Of a stretch of DNA of 64,000 nt, positions 46,534-54,883 are shown piece by piece (position 1 is the stretch's first letter; each line of letters opens with the position of its first letter). Origin of the DNA: CAVVSD01 sp963837655. GTDB taxonomy: Bacteria > Actinomycetota > Thermoleophilia > Solirubrobacterales > Solirubrobacteraceae. The notes beneath the pieces were generated by a model, which saw only the letters and a program-made list of their open reading frames with translations, made no database searches and was not told the origin of the DNA. The stretch is taken from contig CAWIOK010000002.1 of assembly GCA_963837655.1 (NCBI GenBank), positions 1 to 64,000 of the forward strand, given 5' to 3'. Both the position numbers and the translations under genes were made by a program.

Positions 46534-47226
46534 CTAGGACGCGAGGATGTTCACGGCCCGGGCCAGCACGAGCCCGATCGTGACGAGCGAGGAGACCGAC
46601 TCCACGGCCATGATCACCTTCGCGGTGTGCGTCAGCGGCATCGTGTCGGTGGGGCTGAAGGCGTTCGCGTTCGTCAGCGACGTGTAGAGGTAGTCGAGGA
46701 AGCCGGGCCGCCACCCCTTGGGCGCGAACTGGGGATCGTCCATCTGGGGGAACAGGAAGTCCGGCAGCGCATCGTGGTTGTTGAACCTGACCACAGGCCC
46801 GCCCCGGTCGAGCTCCCAGAACCACACCGCGAACAGCAGCACGTTCGTGAGCAGGAGCTTCGAGCCGGAGAGGATGAGCCCGTCGCCGTTGGCGTGGCCG
46901 CCCGCGACCAGGTAGTGGACGAGGAGGGCGAGCGACGTGAGGTTGAGCACGCCGACGACGGCGATGACCACCATCGCCAGCGTGCGTCGCCCCCGTGTCT
47001 CCCGGGTCGCGCGGGCGGGCGTGATGATGATCAGCGCCACCAGCAGCAGCGCCTCGGCGGCCGGACCGAGCCAGGTCGGCCCGAGGGAGACCTGGTCGGC
47101 GAGCGTGAGCTGGACGACGATGATGAGCCCGATCGCCAGCTGGACCGGCCAGTTGGGATCGCCGAGCTCCAGGCGCCTGCGGGCCCATCGTTCGGAGGTG
47201 CGCAGGTGAGCCGCCCGGTGGGGCAT
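46534..47226 (-). CDS. Ion-channel/DUF1345-like membrane protein
   Basis: The 230-residue protein has five or six membrane helices, including VQLAIGLIIVVQLTL, ALLLVALIIIT and MVVIAVVGVLNLTSLALLVHYLV. The C-terminal segment FLDYLYTSLTNANAFSPTDTMPL followed by a last helix resembles the pore-and-helix end of two-TM ion channels and DUF1345 proteins. The canonical TVGYG filter is absent. The function is uncertain. It is divergent from the TadE genes. Confidence 0.6.
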   Translation of the reverse strand: MPHRAAHLRTSERWARRRLELGDPNWPVQLAIGLIIVVQLTLADQVSLGPTWLGPAAEALLLVALIIITPARATRETRGRRTLAMVVIAVVGVLNLTSLALLVHYLVAGGHANGDGLILSGSKLLLTNVLLFAVWFWELDRGGPVVRFNNHDALPDFLFPQMDDPQFAPKGWRPGFLDYLYTSLTNANAFSPTDTMPLTHTAKVIMAVESVSSLVTIGLVLARAVNILAS

Positions 47227-47310
47227 ACGCGCTGATTCGGCGCGAACTCGTCGCACTCCTGTGACACCCACGTCTGGTTCGGTCACACGACTCCCGGGAG
47301 CCTGCCTCGC

Positions 47311-47655
47311 ATGCCCCACCCACCGCCAGACGTGGCCGGCCAGGCCTCGGTGGAGACCGTCGCGATCCTGCCGTTGGTGGCGCTCGTCGCCGTGCTGTTG
47401 TGGCAGGGCGTGCTGGTGGGGCAGGCCGCGTGGCTCGCGGGGTCTGCGGCGCGCGGCGCCGCTCGCGCCCAGGCGATCGGGACCGATCCGCGCGCCGCCG
47501 CCCGGGCCGCGCTTCCCGAGCGCTTGCGGACGGGGCTCGCCGTCCGCGCCGGCGAGCGCGACGTCCGCGTCCGCGTCCGGGTCCCTGCCGTGGTCGGCGG
47601 TGGCTCGGTCCTCGCCGTCACCGCGCGCGCCCACCTCCAAGAGCAGGGATCATGA
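47311..47655 (+). CDS. TadE-like pseudopilin 1
   Basis: The 114-residue protein has a short N-terminus, then GQASVETVAILPLVALVAVLLW. This is the TadE-type prepilin helix, with Glu after the Gly-Gln-Ala-Ser motif. The rest is Arg/Ala/Val-rich and would lie outside the membrane. TadE-like proteins join Flp/Tad pilus or secretion assemblies. It overlaps the next gene in ATGA. Confidence 0.75.
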   Translation: MPHPPPDVAGQASVETVAILPLVALVAVLLWQGVLVGQAAWLAGSAARGAARAQAIGTDPRAAARAALPERLRTGLAVRAGERDVRVRVRVPAVVGGGSVLAVTARAHLQEQGS

Positions 47656-48053
47656 GGGGCGAAGACGCCGTCGTCACGTGCGGCCGCGTCGTTGTGCGAC
47701 CCGGTGTGCGCCCTCCGGGGATATCGGCGGGCCAGGATGGTCAGGCCACCGTCGAGGTGGTCGCGCTGCTCCCGCTCGTCGTCGCCGCTGCACTGGCGAT
47801 CACGGCGCTGCTCGCTGCCGGCCAGGCCCGCGAGCTCGCCGGGCACGCCGCGACCGCCGGGGCGATGGCAATGCTGCAGGGCGGCGACCCCGAGGGCGCC
47901 GCACGGGCTGCGGCGCCCGCGGTGCCGCGCGGGCGCATGGGGGTGCGCGTGGACGGGCGGACGGTCAGGGTGTGGGTGCGCCCGCGCGCGCCGTTCGGTC
48001 TGCCGGAGGGGCTGCTGGAGGCCACCGTCGTGGCGGATGCGGGGCCGCGGTGA
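47652..48053 (+). CDS. TadE-like pseudopilin 2
   Basis: The 133-residue protein is related to its neighbour by the core GQATVEVVALLPLVVAAALAI, again a TadE-like membrane helix, followed by AGQARELAGHAATAGAMAML. It overlaps both neighbours (ATGA upstream, GTGA downstream), so the three genes are translated as a unit. The paired minor pseudopilins suggest a small Tad-like surface complex. No TadA ATPase or TadB/C is in the window. Confidence 0.75.
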   Translation: MRGEDAVVTCGRVVVRPGVRPPGISAGQDGQATVEVVALLPLVVAAALAITALLAAGQARELAGHAATAGAMAMLQGGDPEGAARAAAPAVPRGRMGVRVDGRTVRVWVRPRAPFGLPEGLLEATVVADAGPR

Positions 48054-49939
48054 GCGTCCTGCGGGCCGTCCTCGAGCACTTCTTGGTGGCGCCGGGGCCG
48101 GAGACACCGGTCGGGCCGGCGCGCGCCGCGGTGGAGCCGTCGCACGAGTCGGTCGCGGTGCTCTGCGCGCCGCGGCACGCAGCGACGCTCGGGGCTGCGG
48201 TCGGCGCCGGGCTCGCCCGCGAGCACGCTGCGAGGGCTGTTCTGGTCTGTGCCTGGGGTGGCGCGGCGCGTCGTCCGGGTCCGGCCCTGCCCCCGACCGG
48301 GCCCGCGCGCCGGCTGGCGCGATCGCTCGGCGCCCGTGGGCACGCCGCCACCACGTCCGGGCGGCTGGTGTTCGTCGCCGTGCAGGACGCAGCGACCGCG
48401 CGGCGCGCACTCGCGGCGGCACCCGGCCCGTCGGTGCTCGTGGTCGCCGGACCGCGCGACGCGCCGATGGACGCCGTGCTTCGCGCGCAGGACCGCGTGC
48501 TCGTCGCCGACGTGGGGGACGAGGGCATCGCCGCGCTGGCCGAGGCGCGCCTGGCTGCGGACGGCGTGAGCGCGGCGCGCTGCGTTGTGCCGTCAGGTCT
48601 CGCGGGGCGGTTGGCGGCTGTCGGTGCCCACGTGCCGGGGCGGCTGCGGGCCGAACGCGGTCAGGCGACGGTCCTCGTGCTTGCGCTCCTCCTGGCGATC
48701 GTCATCGGAGCCGTGGTCCTCGGCGCCGCGGCGCGGGGCGTCGGCGCCGCCGACGAACGCGGTCGCGCGGCAGATCTGGCTGCGCTCGCCGGCGCACGCG
48801 CGATGCACGACAGCTTCGACCGGCTCTTCGAGCCGACCACGCTCGCCGGGCGGCCCAACGCGCGCCACCTCGAGCTGACCGGGTACCTCGGCGCGGCGCG
48901 TCGTGCCGCGACTGCGACGGCGCGCCGCAACGGCTTCGGCGACGTACGCGTCGTCTTCCCGGACGAGGACACGGTGGCGCCCGTGCGGATCCGCGTGACC
49001 GTCCGCGACCCCATCGCCGCCGGCAACGAGCGCGTGCCCGTGGCCCGGACCGCAGAGGCGGAGCTCGTACCGCCCGCGGGTGCGACCGTCAACGCCTCCG
49101 TCGGCGCCGGCGAGTACGCGGGGCCGTTGGAGATGCGGCAGGGAAAGCCGATGCGGCCCGACGTCGCGCTCGCGTTCGATCGCATGGAGGCGGCTGCGCG
49201 AGCGGTTGGCGTGGCGCTCAGCATCACGAGCGCGTGGCGCAGCAACGCCGAGCAGGCGGCGCTGTTCGCGCGGCACCCCGACCCGACGTGGGTGGCGCCG
49301 CCGGGGAAGTCGCTGCACCGCCTGGGCACGGAGCTGGACCTGGGACCACCGGGCGCCTACGCCTGGCTGGCAGCGAACGCGACGCGCTTCGGCTTCCGCC
49401 AGAGGTACGCCTGGGAAGCCTGGCATTACGGATACGTCCGGAACGCCGGGACGGCCTCCGTCGGGTTCGGCGGCGGCGACGGCGCCCGCAGCGTGACCCT
49501 GCAGTCCTTCGTGCCCGCGCAGTTCGCGCCCGCGATCTCTCGCGCTGCACAGCGCTGGAGCGTCTCGGGCGCGCTGCTCGCGGCGCAGCTGTACGCGGAG
49601 AGCCGGTTCAACCCGTTCGCACGCTCACCGGCCGGTGCCCAGGGCATCGCGCAGTTCATGCCGGGGACGGCGCAGGCCTACGGGCTCGACGACCCCTTCG
49701 ACGCCGAGCGCGCGATCGACGCGCAGGCGCACCTCATGCGTGACCTCCTGCGGCAGTTCGGGGCCGTGCCGCTCGCGCTCGCCGCCTACAACGCCGGATC
49801 GGGCGCGGTTGCCGCGTGCGCCTGCATCCCGCCCTATCCGGAGACGCGCGGCTACGTCGCGCGGATCCTCGGTCTGCTCGGCGGGGCGGGCGACATCGCG
49901 CTGGCTGATGCGGGACTCGCGGTGCGGTTGGTGCGGTGA
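48050..49939 (+). CDS. TadG-like membrane anchor fused to VanY carboxypeptidase and SLT lytic transglycosylase domains
   Basis: The 629-residue protein has residues 1-200 of Ala/Arg-rich unknown sequence with nucleotide-binding-like VLVVAGP strands. A TadG/TadE-like motif and one helix follow, RGQATVLVLALLLAIVIGAV (203-222). Residues 360-465 form a VanY-type D-Ala-D-Ala carboxypeptidase with SLHRLGTELD (H423, D430) and EAWH (E456, H459). Residues 485-605 form an SLT transglycosylase with catalytic E517 in YAESRFNPF, plus GAQGIAQFMPGTA and LALAAYNAG. It should cut peptidoglycan next to a Tad-like complex. Fusion of all three parts in one chain is unusual. Confidence 0.82.
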   Translation: MSVLRAVLEHFLVAPGPETPVGPARAAVEPSHESVAVLCAPRHAATLGAAVGAGLAREHAARAVLVCAWGGAARRPGPALPPTGPARRLARSLGARGHAATTSGRLVFVAVQDAATARRALAAAPGPSVLVVAGPRDAPMDAVLRAQDRVLVADVGDEGIAALAEARLAADGVSAARCVVPSGLAGRLAAVGAHVPGRLRAERGQATVLVLALLLAIVIGAVVLGAAARGVGAADERGRAADLAALAGARAMHDSFDRLFEPTTLAGRPNARHLELTGYLGAARRAATATARRNGFGDVRVVFPDEDTVAPVRIRVTVRDPIAAGNERVPVARTAEAELVPPAGATVNASVGAGEYAGPLEMRQGKPMRPDVALAFDRMEAAARAVGVALSITSAWRSNAEQAALFARHPDPTWVAPPGKSLHRLGTELDLGPPGAYAWLAANATRFGFRQRYAWEAWHYGYVRNAGTASVGFGGGDGARSVTLQSFVPAQFAPAISRAAQRWSVSGALLAAQLYAESRFNPFARSPAGAQGIAQFMPGTAQAYGLDDPFDAERAIDAQAHLMRDLLRQFGAVPLALAAYNAGSGAVAACACIPPYPETRGYVARILGLLGGAGDIALADAGLAVRLVR

Positions 49940-49964
49940 GGTGGTGCTCCCTACGAGCCGTCTC

Positions 49965-50222
49965 ATGACGTTCACGGTCGGCGATCGCGACGGGCGCCCG
50001 CTCACCGCGGAGGAAGTGCTGCGGGGTGGTGGAGCTCGGGATCCTGTCCGAGGACGAGCCGGTCGAGCTGCTGCATGCGTGCTGACGCAGGTGAGCGCGA
50101 AGAGCCCGCACGAGACGGTCAAGCCCCGCGAGCAGCGCTGGCTGGCCGGCGGGGTCGTCGCCGGCGCACAGAGGTTCGCTGCGCCATCCGACGACCGCCT
50201 GCTGGACCTCTGCATCACGACA
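49965..50222 (+). pseudogene. Degraded Uma2 (DUF820) family nuclease remnant
   Basis: MTFTVGDRDGRPLTAEEVLR is followed, after a one-base shift, by VELGILSEDEPVELLHA. After another shift comes VLTQVSAKSPHETV and RWLAGGVVAG. This order is the N-terminal third of Uma2 family restriction-endonuclease-like proteins. The catalytic Asp/Glu-x-Lys region is missing and the text stops where the neighbouring 73-residue gene begins. It is therefore a truncated and frameshifted remnant. Confidence 0.6.
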
Positions 50223-50444
50223 CTAGCCCTGCAGCGGGCCGCCGAGCTCGGCGCGCAGCGTGGCGATCTCGGTGACGACGACGCCAGTGAGCGCGCTCTC
50301 GTGGGCGCTGATGTCGTCGAGGAGGTCCGTCATGTACACGGGGTCGGCGCTCAGGCCCTCGAGCTCGGCCAGGGAGCGCTCCGCGTAGAGGAGGCGCAGC
50401 TCGCGCTGGAGCTCGGTGGAGGTGACGGTGGTCTGGATCTGCAT
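50223..50444 (-). CDS. Repeated small helical protein family, copy A (73 aa)
   Basis: The sequence runs MQIQTTVTSTELQRELRLLY to TEIATLRAELGGPLQG and is probably all-helical, with no Cys, signal or membrane segment. A clear paralogue is at 59607-59831, and a 3' piece of a third is at 56262-56320. I know no described family for it. It faces a broken Uma2 gene. Both full copies use a double stretch YAERSLAE and DLLDDI, suggesting a conserved helical hairpin that may bind a partner. Confidence 0.6.
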   Translation of the reverse strand: MQIQTTVTSTELQRELRLLYAERSLAELEGLSADPVYMTDLLDDISAHESALTGVVVTEIATLRAELGGPLQG

Positions 50445-50532
50445 GGTGGGCTCGGGTCGGGGTTCGTCGTCGGCCAGGACGAGCCCTGCCGTGCCGACTC
50501 ATCGGCGTCGGCGTTCCTGCCCGATCTTCGCC

Positions 50533-51525
50533 CTATGCCTGCGCGTGGATCACGGGCGCGACGGCACGGGCGGCACGCCGACGGCGCTGCGGCGCGCGGA
50601 CGACGAGCACCGCCAGCAGGATGAGCGCACCGCCGGCCAGCTGAGCCGGCCCCAGCGACTCGCCGAAGACGGCGCATGCCAGGGCGACCGCGACGACCGG
50701 CTCGAGCGTGGAGAGGATCGACGCCGCCGAGGGTCCGACCCGGCGAAGCCCCGCGAAGAACAGGCAGATGCCGGTCACCGTCGACACGAGCGCAAGGCCG
50801 CCGAGCGATGCGAAGCCCGCCACGCTGACAGCGCCGAGGTCCAGGTCACCCGAGATGCACGCGCCCAGCGTCAGGCTGCACGCGGCCCCGGTGCACACCA
50901 GCGTGCTGAGCGCGAGCGGGCCGGCCCGCTCCGAGAGCCCCGTCGAGACGAGGATGTACGTGCTGTACGTCAGCGCGGCCGCGAGCCCGAGCGCTGTGCC
51001 GACCGGGTCGAGCGCGCCCGCGGCGGCTCCGGCGAGTACGAGGACGAGCCCGATCGACGCGAGCGCAAGCGCCACGGCCGTGCGGCGGTTCGCGCGGTCA
51101 CGGCCCAGCGCGATCGCGGCGACGGTGACGATCAGCGGATACGTGTAGACGAGCAACGACAGCAGCGACGCGTCGAGCCGGTCGAGCGCCGCGAAGTACG
51201 CCCCTGCCTGCGCCCCGTACCCGATCGCGCCGAGCGCGAAGGCCCCGGCCACATCGCGGCGCCGCATCGCCGGCAGCCTGGGCAGCGCGCCGGTGCAGAC
51301 GGTCAGGATCCACAGCAGCACGGCAGCCACCGTGAAGCGGACGGAGAGCAGCGTCCCGACCGTCGAGCCCTCGTCGTAGGCGAGCTTGCCGAAGATCCCC
51401 ATGGCGCCGAACGCCACGGCGGACACGAGGCAGAAGATGACTCCTGATCGCTGGACGCCGACGATGGTGCCGAGGCGATGCCGTAGGAACAACGATGATT
51501 CCTGCAGGTCAATCAGTAGAGTCAC
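50533..51525 (-). CDS. DMT/EamA family exporter
   Basis: The 330-residue protein has ten predicted membrane helices in two EamA repeats. They include FCLVSAVAFGAMGIFGKLAY, VAAVLLWILTVCTG, the second-repeat ALGLAAALTYSTYILVSTGL, and the conserved ending STLEPVVAVALACAVFGESL. Such carriers export amino acids or metabolites. The GTG at 51525 would leave 6 bp to the divergent LysR start, so a later start such as TTG 51492 is possible. The LysR gene is its likely regulator. Confidence 0.87.
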   Translation of the reverse strand: MTLLIDLQESSLFLRHRLGTIVGVQRSGVIFCLVSAVAFGAMGIFGKLAYDEGSTVGTLLSVRFTVAAVLLWILTVCTGALPRLPAMRRRDVAGAFALGAIGYGAQAGAYFAALDRLDASLLSLLVYTYPLIVTVAAIALGRDRANRRTAVALALASIGLVLVLAGAAAGALDPVGTALGLAAALTYSTYILVSTGLSERAGPLALSTLVCTGAACSLTLGACISGDLDLGAVSVAGFASLGGLALVSTVTGICLFFAGLRRVGPSAASILSTLEPVVAVALACAVFGESLGPAQLAGGALILLAVLVVRAPQRRRRAARAVAPVIHAQA

Positions 51526-51531
51526 TTACGT

Positions 51532-52446
51532 ATGCTCGACCTTCACAGGCTGCGGCTGCTGCGCGAGCTGCAGGAGCGCGGCACGATCGCCGCGGTGGCC
51601 GGCGCGCTGCGCTTCACGCCGTCGGCCGTGTCTCAGCAGCTCGCCGTGCTCGAGCGCGAGGCCGGCGTCCCGCTGCTGGAGCGGGCGGGGCGCGGCGTCC
51701 GGCTCACCGACCCGGCGCTCGTGCTCGTCGGCCACGCCGACGCCCTGCTGGAGCGCGCGGCGGTCGCGGAGGCCGAGCTCGCGGCGGCGTCGGGCACCGT
51801 CGCGGGCAGGGCCCGCATCGCCTCGTTCCAGTCGGTCGCGCTGCGCATCGCGCTGCCCGCGATGCAGGCGCTCGGCGAGCTCGCCCCCGGGTTGCGCTGC
51901 GAGCTCGTCGAGGCCGAGCCGGAGTGGTCGCTGCCCGCGCTCGCGCTGGGCGACGTCGACCTCGTGCTGGCCGACGAGTGGCAGCACCAGCCACTGGCCC
52001 GGCCGACGGGCGTCGCGCGCGAGGACCTCATGACCGACCCCGTCCACGTGATCCTCCCCGCGGACCATCCAGCGGCGCGCAGCGGCGACCCGGTCGCGCT
52101 GGCGGGCCTCGCCCGCGAGGCGTGGGTCACCGGCCACCGGGGGACAGCCTGGGAGGAGATGACGGAACGGACCTGTCGCGAGCTGGGCGGCTTTGACCCC
52201 GACATCCGCCACCGCGCCAACGACGCCGTGGTGAGCCTCGCGCTCGTCGCGGCGGGCCGCGCGATGACGCTGCTCCCCGGCCTCGTGCAGCCCGAGGCGC
52301 ACCGAGGCGTGGCGGCGCGGGCGTTCGCGGAGGGCAGCGTCAACCGGACCGTGCTGGCCGCCACCCGCGCCGCGGACGCGGCGCGTCCCTCGGTGCGGGC
52401 GCTGCTGACGGCGGTCCGCGCTGCCGCCGCCGACCTCTCGGACTAG
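51532..52446 (+). CDS. LysR family transcriptional regulator
   Basis: The 304-residue protein has an N-terminal winged HTH, LHRLRLLRELQERGTIAAVA with LRFTPSAVSQQLAVLE. The periplasmic-binding-like effector domain follows (SVALRIALPAMQALGELAPG, HVILPADHPAA, AVVSLALVAAGRAMTLLP). It is divergent from the DMT exporter, the classical arrangement for a regulator of an efflux gene. The stop shares a CTAG with the convergent MMPL gene. Confidence 0.92.
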   Translation: MLDLHRLRLLRELQERGTIAAVAGALRFTPSAVSQQLAVLEREAGVPLLERAGRGVRLTDPALVLVGHADALLERAAVAEAELAAASGTVAGRARIASFQSVALRIALPAMQALGELAPGLRCELVEAEPEWSLPALALGDVDLVLADEWQHQPLARPTGVAREDLMTDPVHVILPADHPAARSGDPVALAGLAREAWVTGHRGTAWEEMTERTCRELGGFDPDIRHRANDAVVSLALVAAGRAMTLLPGLVQPEAHRGVAARAFAEGSVNRTVLAATRAADAARPSVRALLTAVRAAAADLSD

Positions 52447-54737
52447 CTCTCGGGGCTCCCAGACGTCGCGGCGCCCGAGCCCGCCGGCACCAACGGGGTC
52501 CGGGCCTGCGCCTCGCGGTCCCGCTCGGCGAACCACTCCTCGCCCTCGATCGAGAAGTTGGGCAGGAGCCGGTCCAACCAGCCGGGGAACCACCAGTTGG
52601 CGTTCCCCAGCAGCGTCATCACGGCGGGCACCAACAGGCAGCGCACGAGCGTCGCGTCGACCGCGACCGCGACCCCCATCCCGACCCCGAACTGCTTGAC
52701 GGTCGGATCGCCGTTGATGATGAAGGCGAAGAAGACGCTCACCATGATCAGCGCCGCGGACGTGATGACGCGACCCGTGTTCGCGATGCCGTCGACGATC
52801 GCACGGCGGTTGTCGCCCTCCCGCCGCCACGCCTCCCGGATGTGACTGATGAGGAAGACCTCGTAGTCCATCGAGAGCCCGAAGAGGATCGCGAACATCA
52901 TGAGCGGCACGTAGCTCACGATCGCGACCTCGCTGTCGAGTCCCACGAGGCCGATGCCCCAGCCCTTCTCGAACACGGCGGTGACCACCCCGAACGCGGC
53001 GCCGATCGAGATGAGGTTCATCAGTCCCGCGGTGAGCGGGATGACGATCGAGCGGAACGCCACCGTCAGCAGCAGGATGCTCAGGAGCACGACGACCGCG
53101 ATCGTGAGGGCCAGACCGCTCGAGATCTCGTCGGCCAGGTCGACGTAGCCCGCGGTCGTGCCACCCACGTCGGCGGTCATGTTCGCGTCCTTCGTCGCCC
53201 GCGGGATCGTGTCGTCACGCAGCGTGGAGACGAGCGCGGCGGTCGCCCGGTCCGACGGCCCCGTGGTCGGCGTGACGGTCATGACCGCCGCCTCCGTCGA
53301 GTCGCTGACCAGTGGCTGGGTCACCGACGCCACGCCCTTCGTGCTCTGCAGATCGTCGCGCAGGTGCGTCAGCCGCGGGTCCGTGCCTGGGCCGGCGGGC
53401 GAGCCGTCGGGCGATGGGGGAGCAGCCGGGTCGGCCTTCGCGGGCTCCTTGGACATGTCGACCGCGATGAGCATCTGCGCGTTGGAGCCGACCCCGAACC
53501 CGGCCGACATCGCGTCGTAGGCCTGCCGCGACTCGGTGTCGGTGGGCAGGGCGCCGTTGTCCTGTTGGCCGAGGTAGAGGTCGAGCGTCGGCCAGGCGAG
53601 GGCACCGAGGATGACGAGCGCGGTGATCGCGCTCGGGATCGGGTGCCTGGTGACGAACTCGCCCCACCGCGCCCAGCCGTGCGGGTGGCTGTCGACGCTC
53701 TTTGCCTTGTGTGGGAGCGCGAGCCGGTCGATCCGGTCGCCGACGATGGCCAGGAGCGCCGGGAGGAGCGTGATCGCAGCGATCATCGCGACGAGCACTA
53801 CGAGCGCGGAGGTGTAGCCCAGCGTGGTGACGAGCGGGATCTGCACGACGGCCAGCGACAGCAGGGCGATGATCACCGTCGTGCCGGCGAACACGATCGC
53901 GCCGCCGGACGTGGCGGTGGACCGGGCGATCGACTCCGTCGTGGCCATGCCCGCGCGCCGTTGCTCGAAGTGCCTGGTGACGACGAACAGCGAGTAGTCG
54001 ATCCCCACGCCGAGCCCGATCATCGTGGCCAGGGTGGGCGCCACGGTCGGGACGACCGCGACGTGGCTGATGAACGTGATGATCGACAGCCCGGACACCA
54101 GTCCCATGAGCGCGGTGATGATGGGGAGCCCCATCGCCACCACGGTCCCGAACGTGAACAACAGGACGATCACCGCCATGCTGAGCCCGATGACCTCGCT
54201 GTTGTGCGTGTCGGGCTTGGAGACCTTCTGCCCGACGTAGCTGCCGACCGCCACCTGCAGACCCGCGTCCTCGGCGTGAGCCCCCAGATCGACGATGCGC
54301 TGGGCGTCGTCGGTGGTCAGGTCGCTCGCGCTGGTCTTGAGGCTCACCGCGATGTAGCCGATGTTCTGGTCCTTGGACAGCTGCGCCGCGCCCGCCGAGG
54401 ACAAGGGGCTCGTGGCGGAGCGGACATCGGGGTCCTGGCGGAGCGCCGACACCGTCGCGTTGATCCCGTCCGCGTACTTCGCGTCGGTCACCTTCGCGCC
54501 CTTCGGCGCGGTGAGCGTGACCGGGGTGTTCCCGTTCGCCTGCGCTGGAAGCTGGGCGTCGAGGAGGTCGGTCGCCTTCTGGCTGTCGGTGCCAGGCAGG
54601 GTCAGGTTGTCGCTGAGGTCGGACCCGATGCTGCGTGCGCCGATGGCGAGCCCTGCGAAGACCACGATCCAGACGGCGAGCACGACCCAGCGGTGGCGCA
54701 CACACAACCGTCCGAGGCGGTACAGCCCTCCTGTCAC
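52443..54737 (-). CDS. MMPL/RND family transporter (second copy)
   Basis: The 764-residue protein has twelve membrane helices in two halves. Proton-relay signatures are GLGVGIDYSLFVVTRHFEQR and LFGLSMDYEVFLISHIREAW. Extracytoplasmic loops cover about 35-195 and 400-545, the second with a Pro/Ala/Asp-rich insert (PAKADPAAPPSPDGSPAGPG). It is distinct from the first MMPL of this window. The role is probably lipid or drug export. No clear partner gene is adjacent. Confidence 0.9.
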   Translation of the reverse strand: MTGGLYRLGRLCVRHRWVVLAVWIVVFAGLAIGARSIGSDLSDNLTLPGTDSQKATDLLDAQLPAQANGNTPVTLTAPKGAKVTDAKYADGINATVSALRQDPDVRSATSPLSSAGAAQLSKDQNIGYIAVSLKTSASDLTTDDAQRIVDLGAHAEDAGLQVAVGSYVGQKVSKPDTHNSEVIGLSMAVIVLLFTFGTVVAMGLPIITALMGLVSGLSIITFISHVAVVPTVAPTLATMIGLGVGIDYSLFVVTRHFEQRRAGMATTESIARSTATSGGAIVFAGTTVIIALLSLAVVQIPLVTTLGYTSALVVLVAMIAAITLLPALLAIVGDRIDRLALPHKAKSVDSHPHGWARWGEFVTRHPIPSAITALVILGALAWPTLDLYLGQQDNGALPTDTESRQAYDAMSAGFGVGSNAQMLIAVDMSKEPAKADPAAPPSPDGSPAGPGTDPRLTHLRDDLQSTKGVASVTQPLVSDSTEAAVMTVTPTTGPSDRATAALVSTLRDDTIPRATKDANMTADVGGTTAGYVDLADEISSGLALTIAVVVLLSILLLTVAFRSIVIPLTAGLMNLISIGAAFGVVTAVFEKGWGIGLVGLDSEVAIVSYVPLMMFAILFGLSMDYEVFLISHIREAWRREGDNRRAIVDGIANTGRVITSAALIMVSVFFAFIINGDPTVKQFGVGMGVAVAVDATLVRCLLVPAVMTLLGNANWWFPGWLDRLLPNFSIEGEEWFAERDREAQARTPLVPAGSGAATSGSPES

Positions 54738-54883
54738 AGCGAACTCCTTCCGGCGATCCGGGAAGCCGAGATGGCCGCTCCTCGCAGCCGTGCGCTCGCG
54801 GTCCCGGCAACCCTACAGAGGGCGCACGCGCCAACTGTGAGTTGCTGGACAACACGGCGCTGGCGCGTCTACGGTCCTCCGCC

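Noticed and set aside
47261..47286. GTGACA and GGTCAC before the TadE genes as a Pho box
   Set aside because: The two units are 20 bp apart, not a multiple of 11, and no further units are present.
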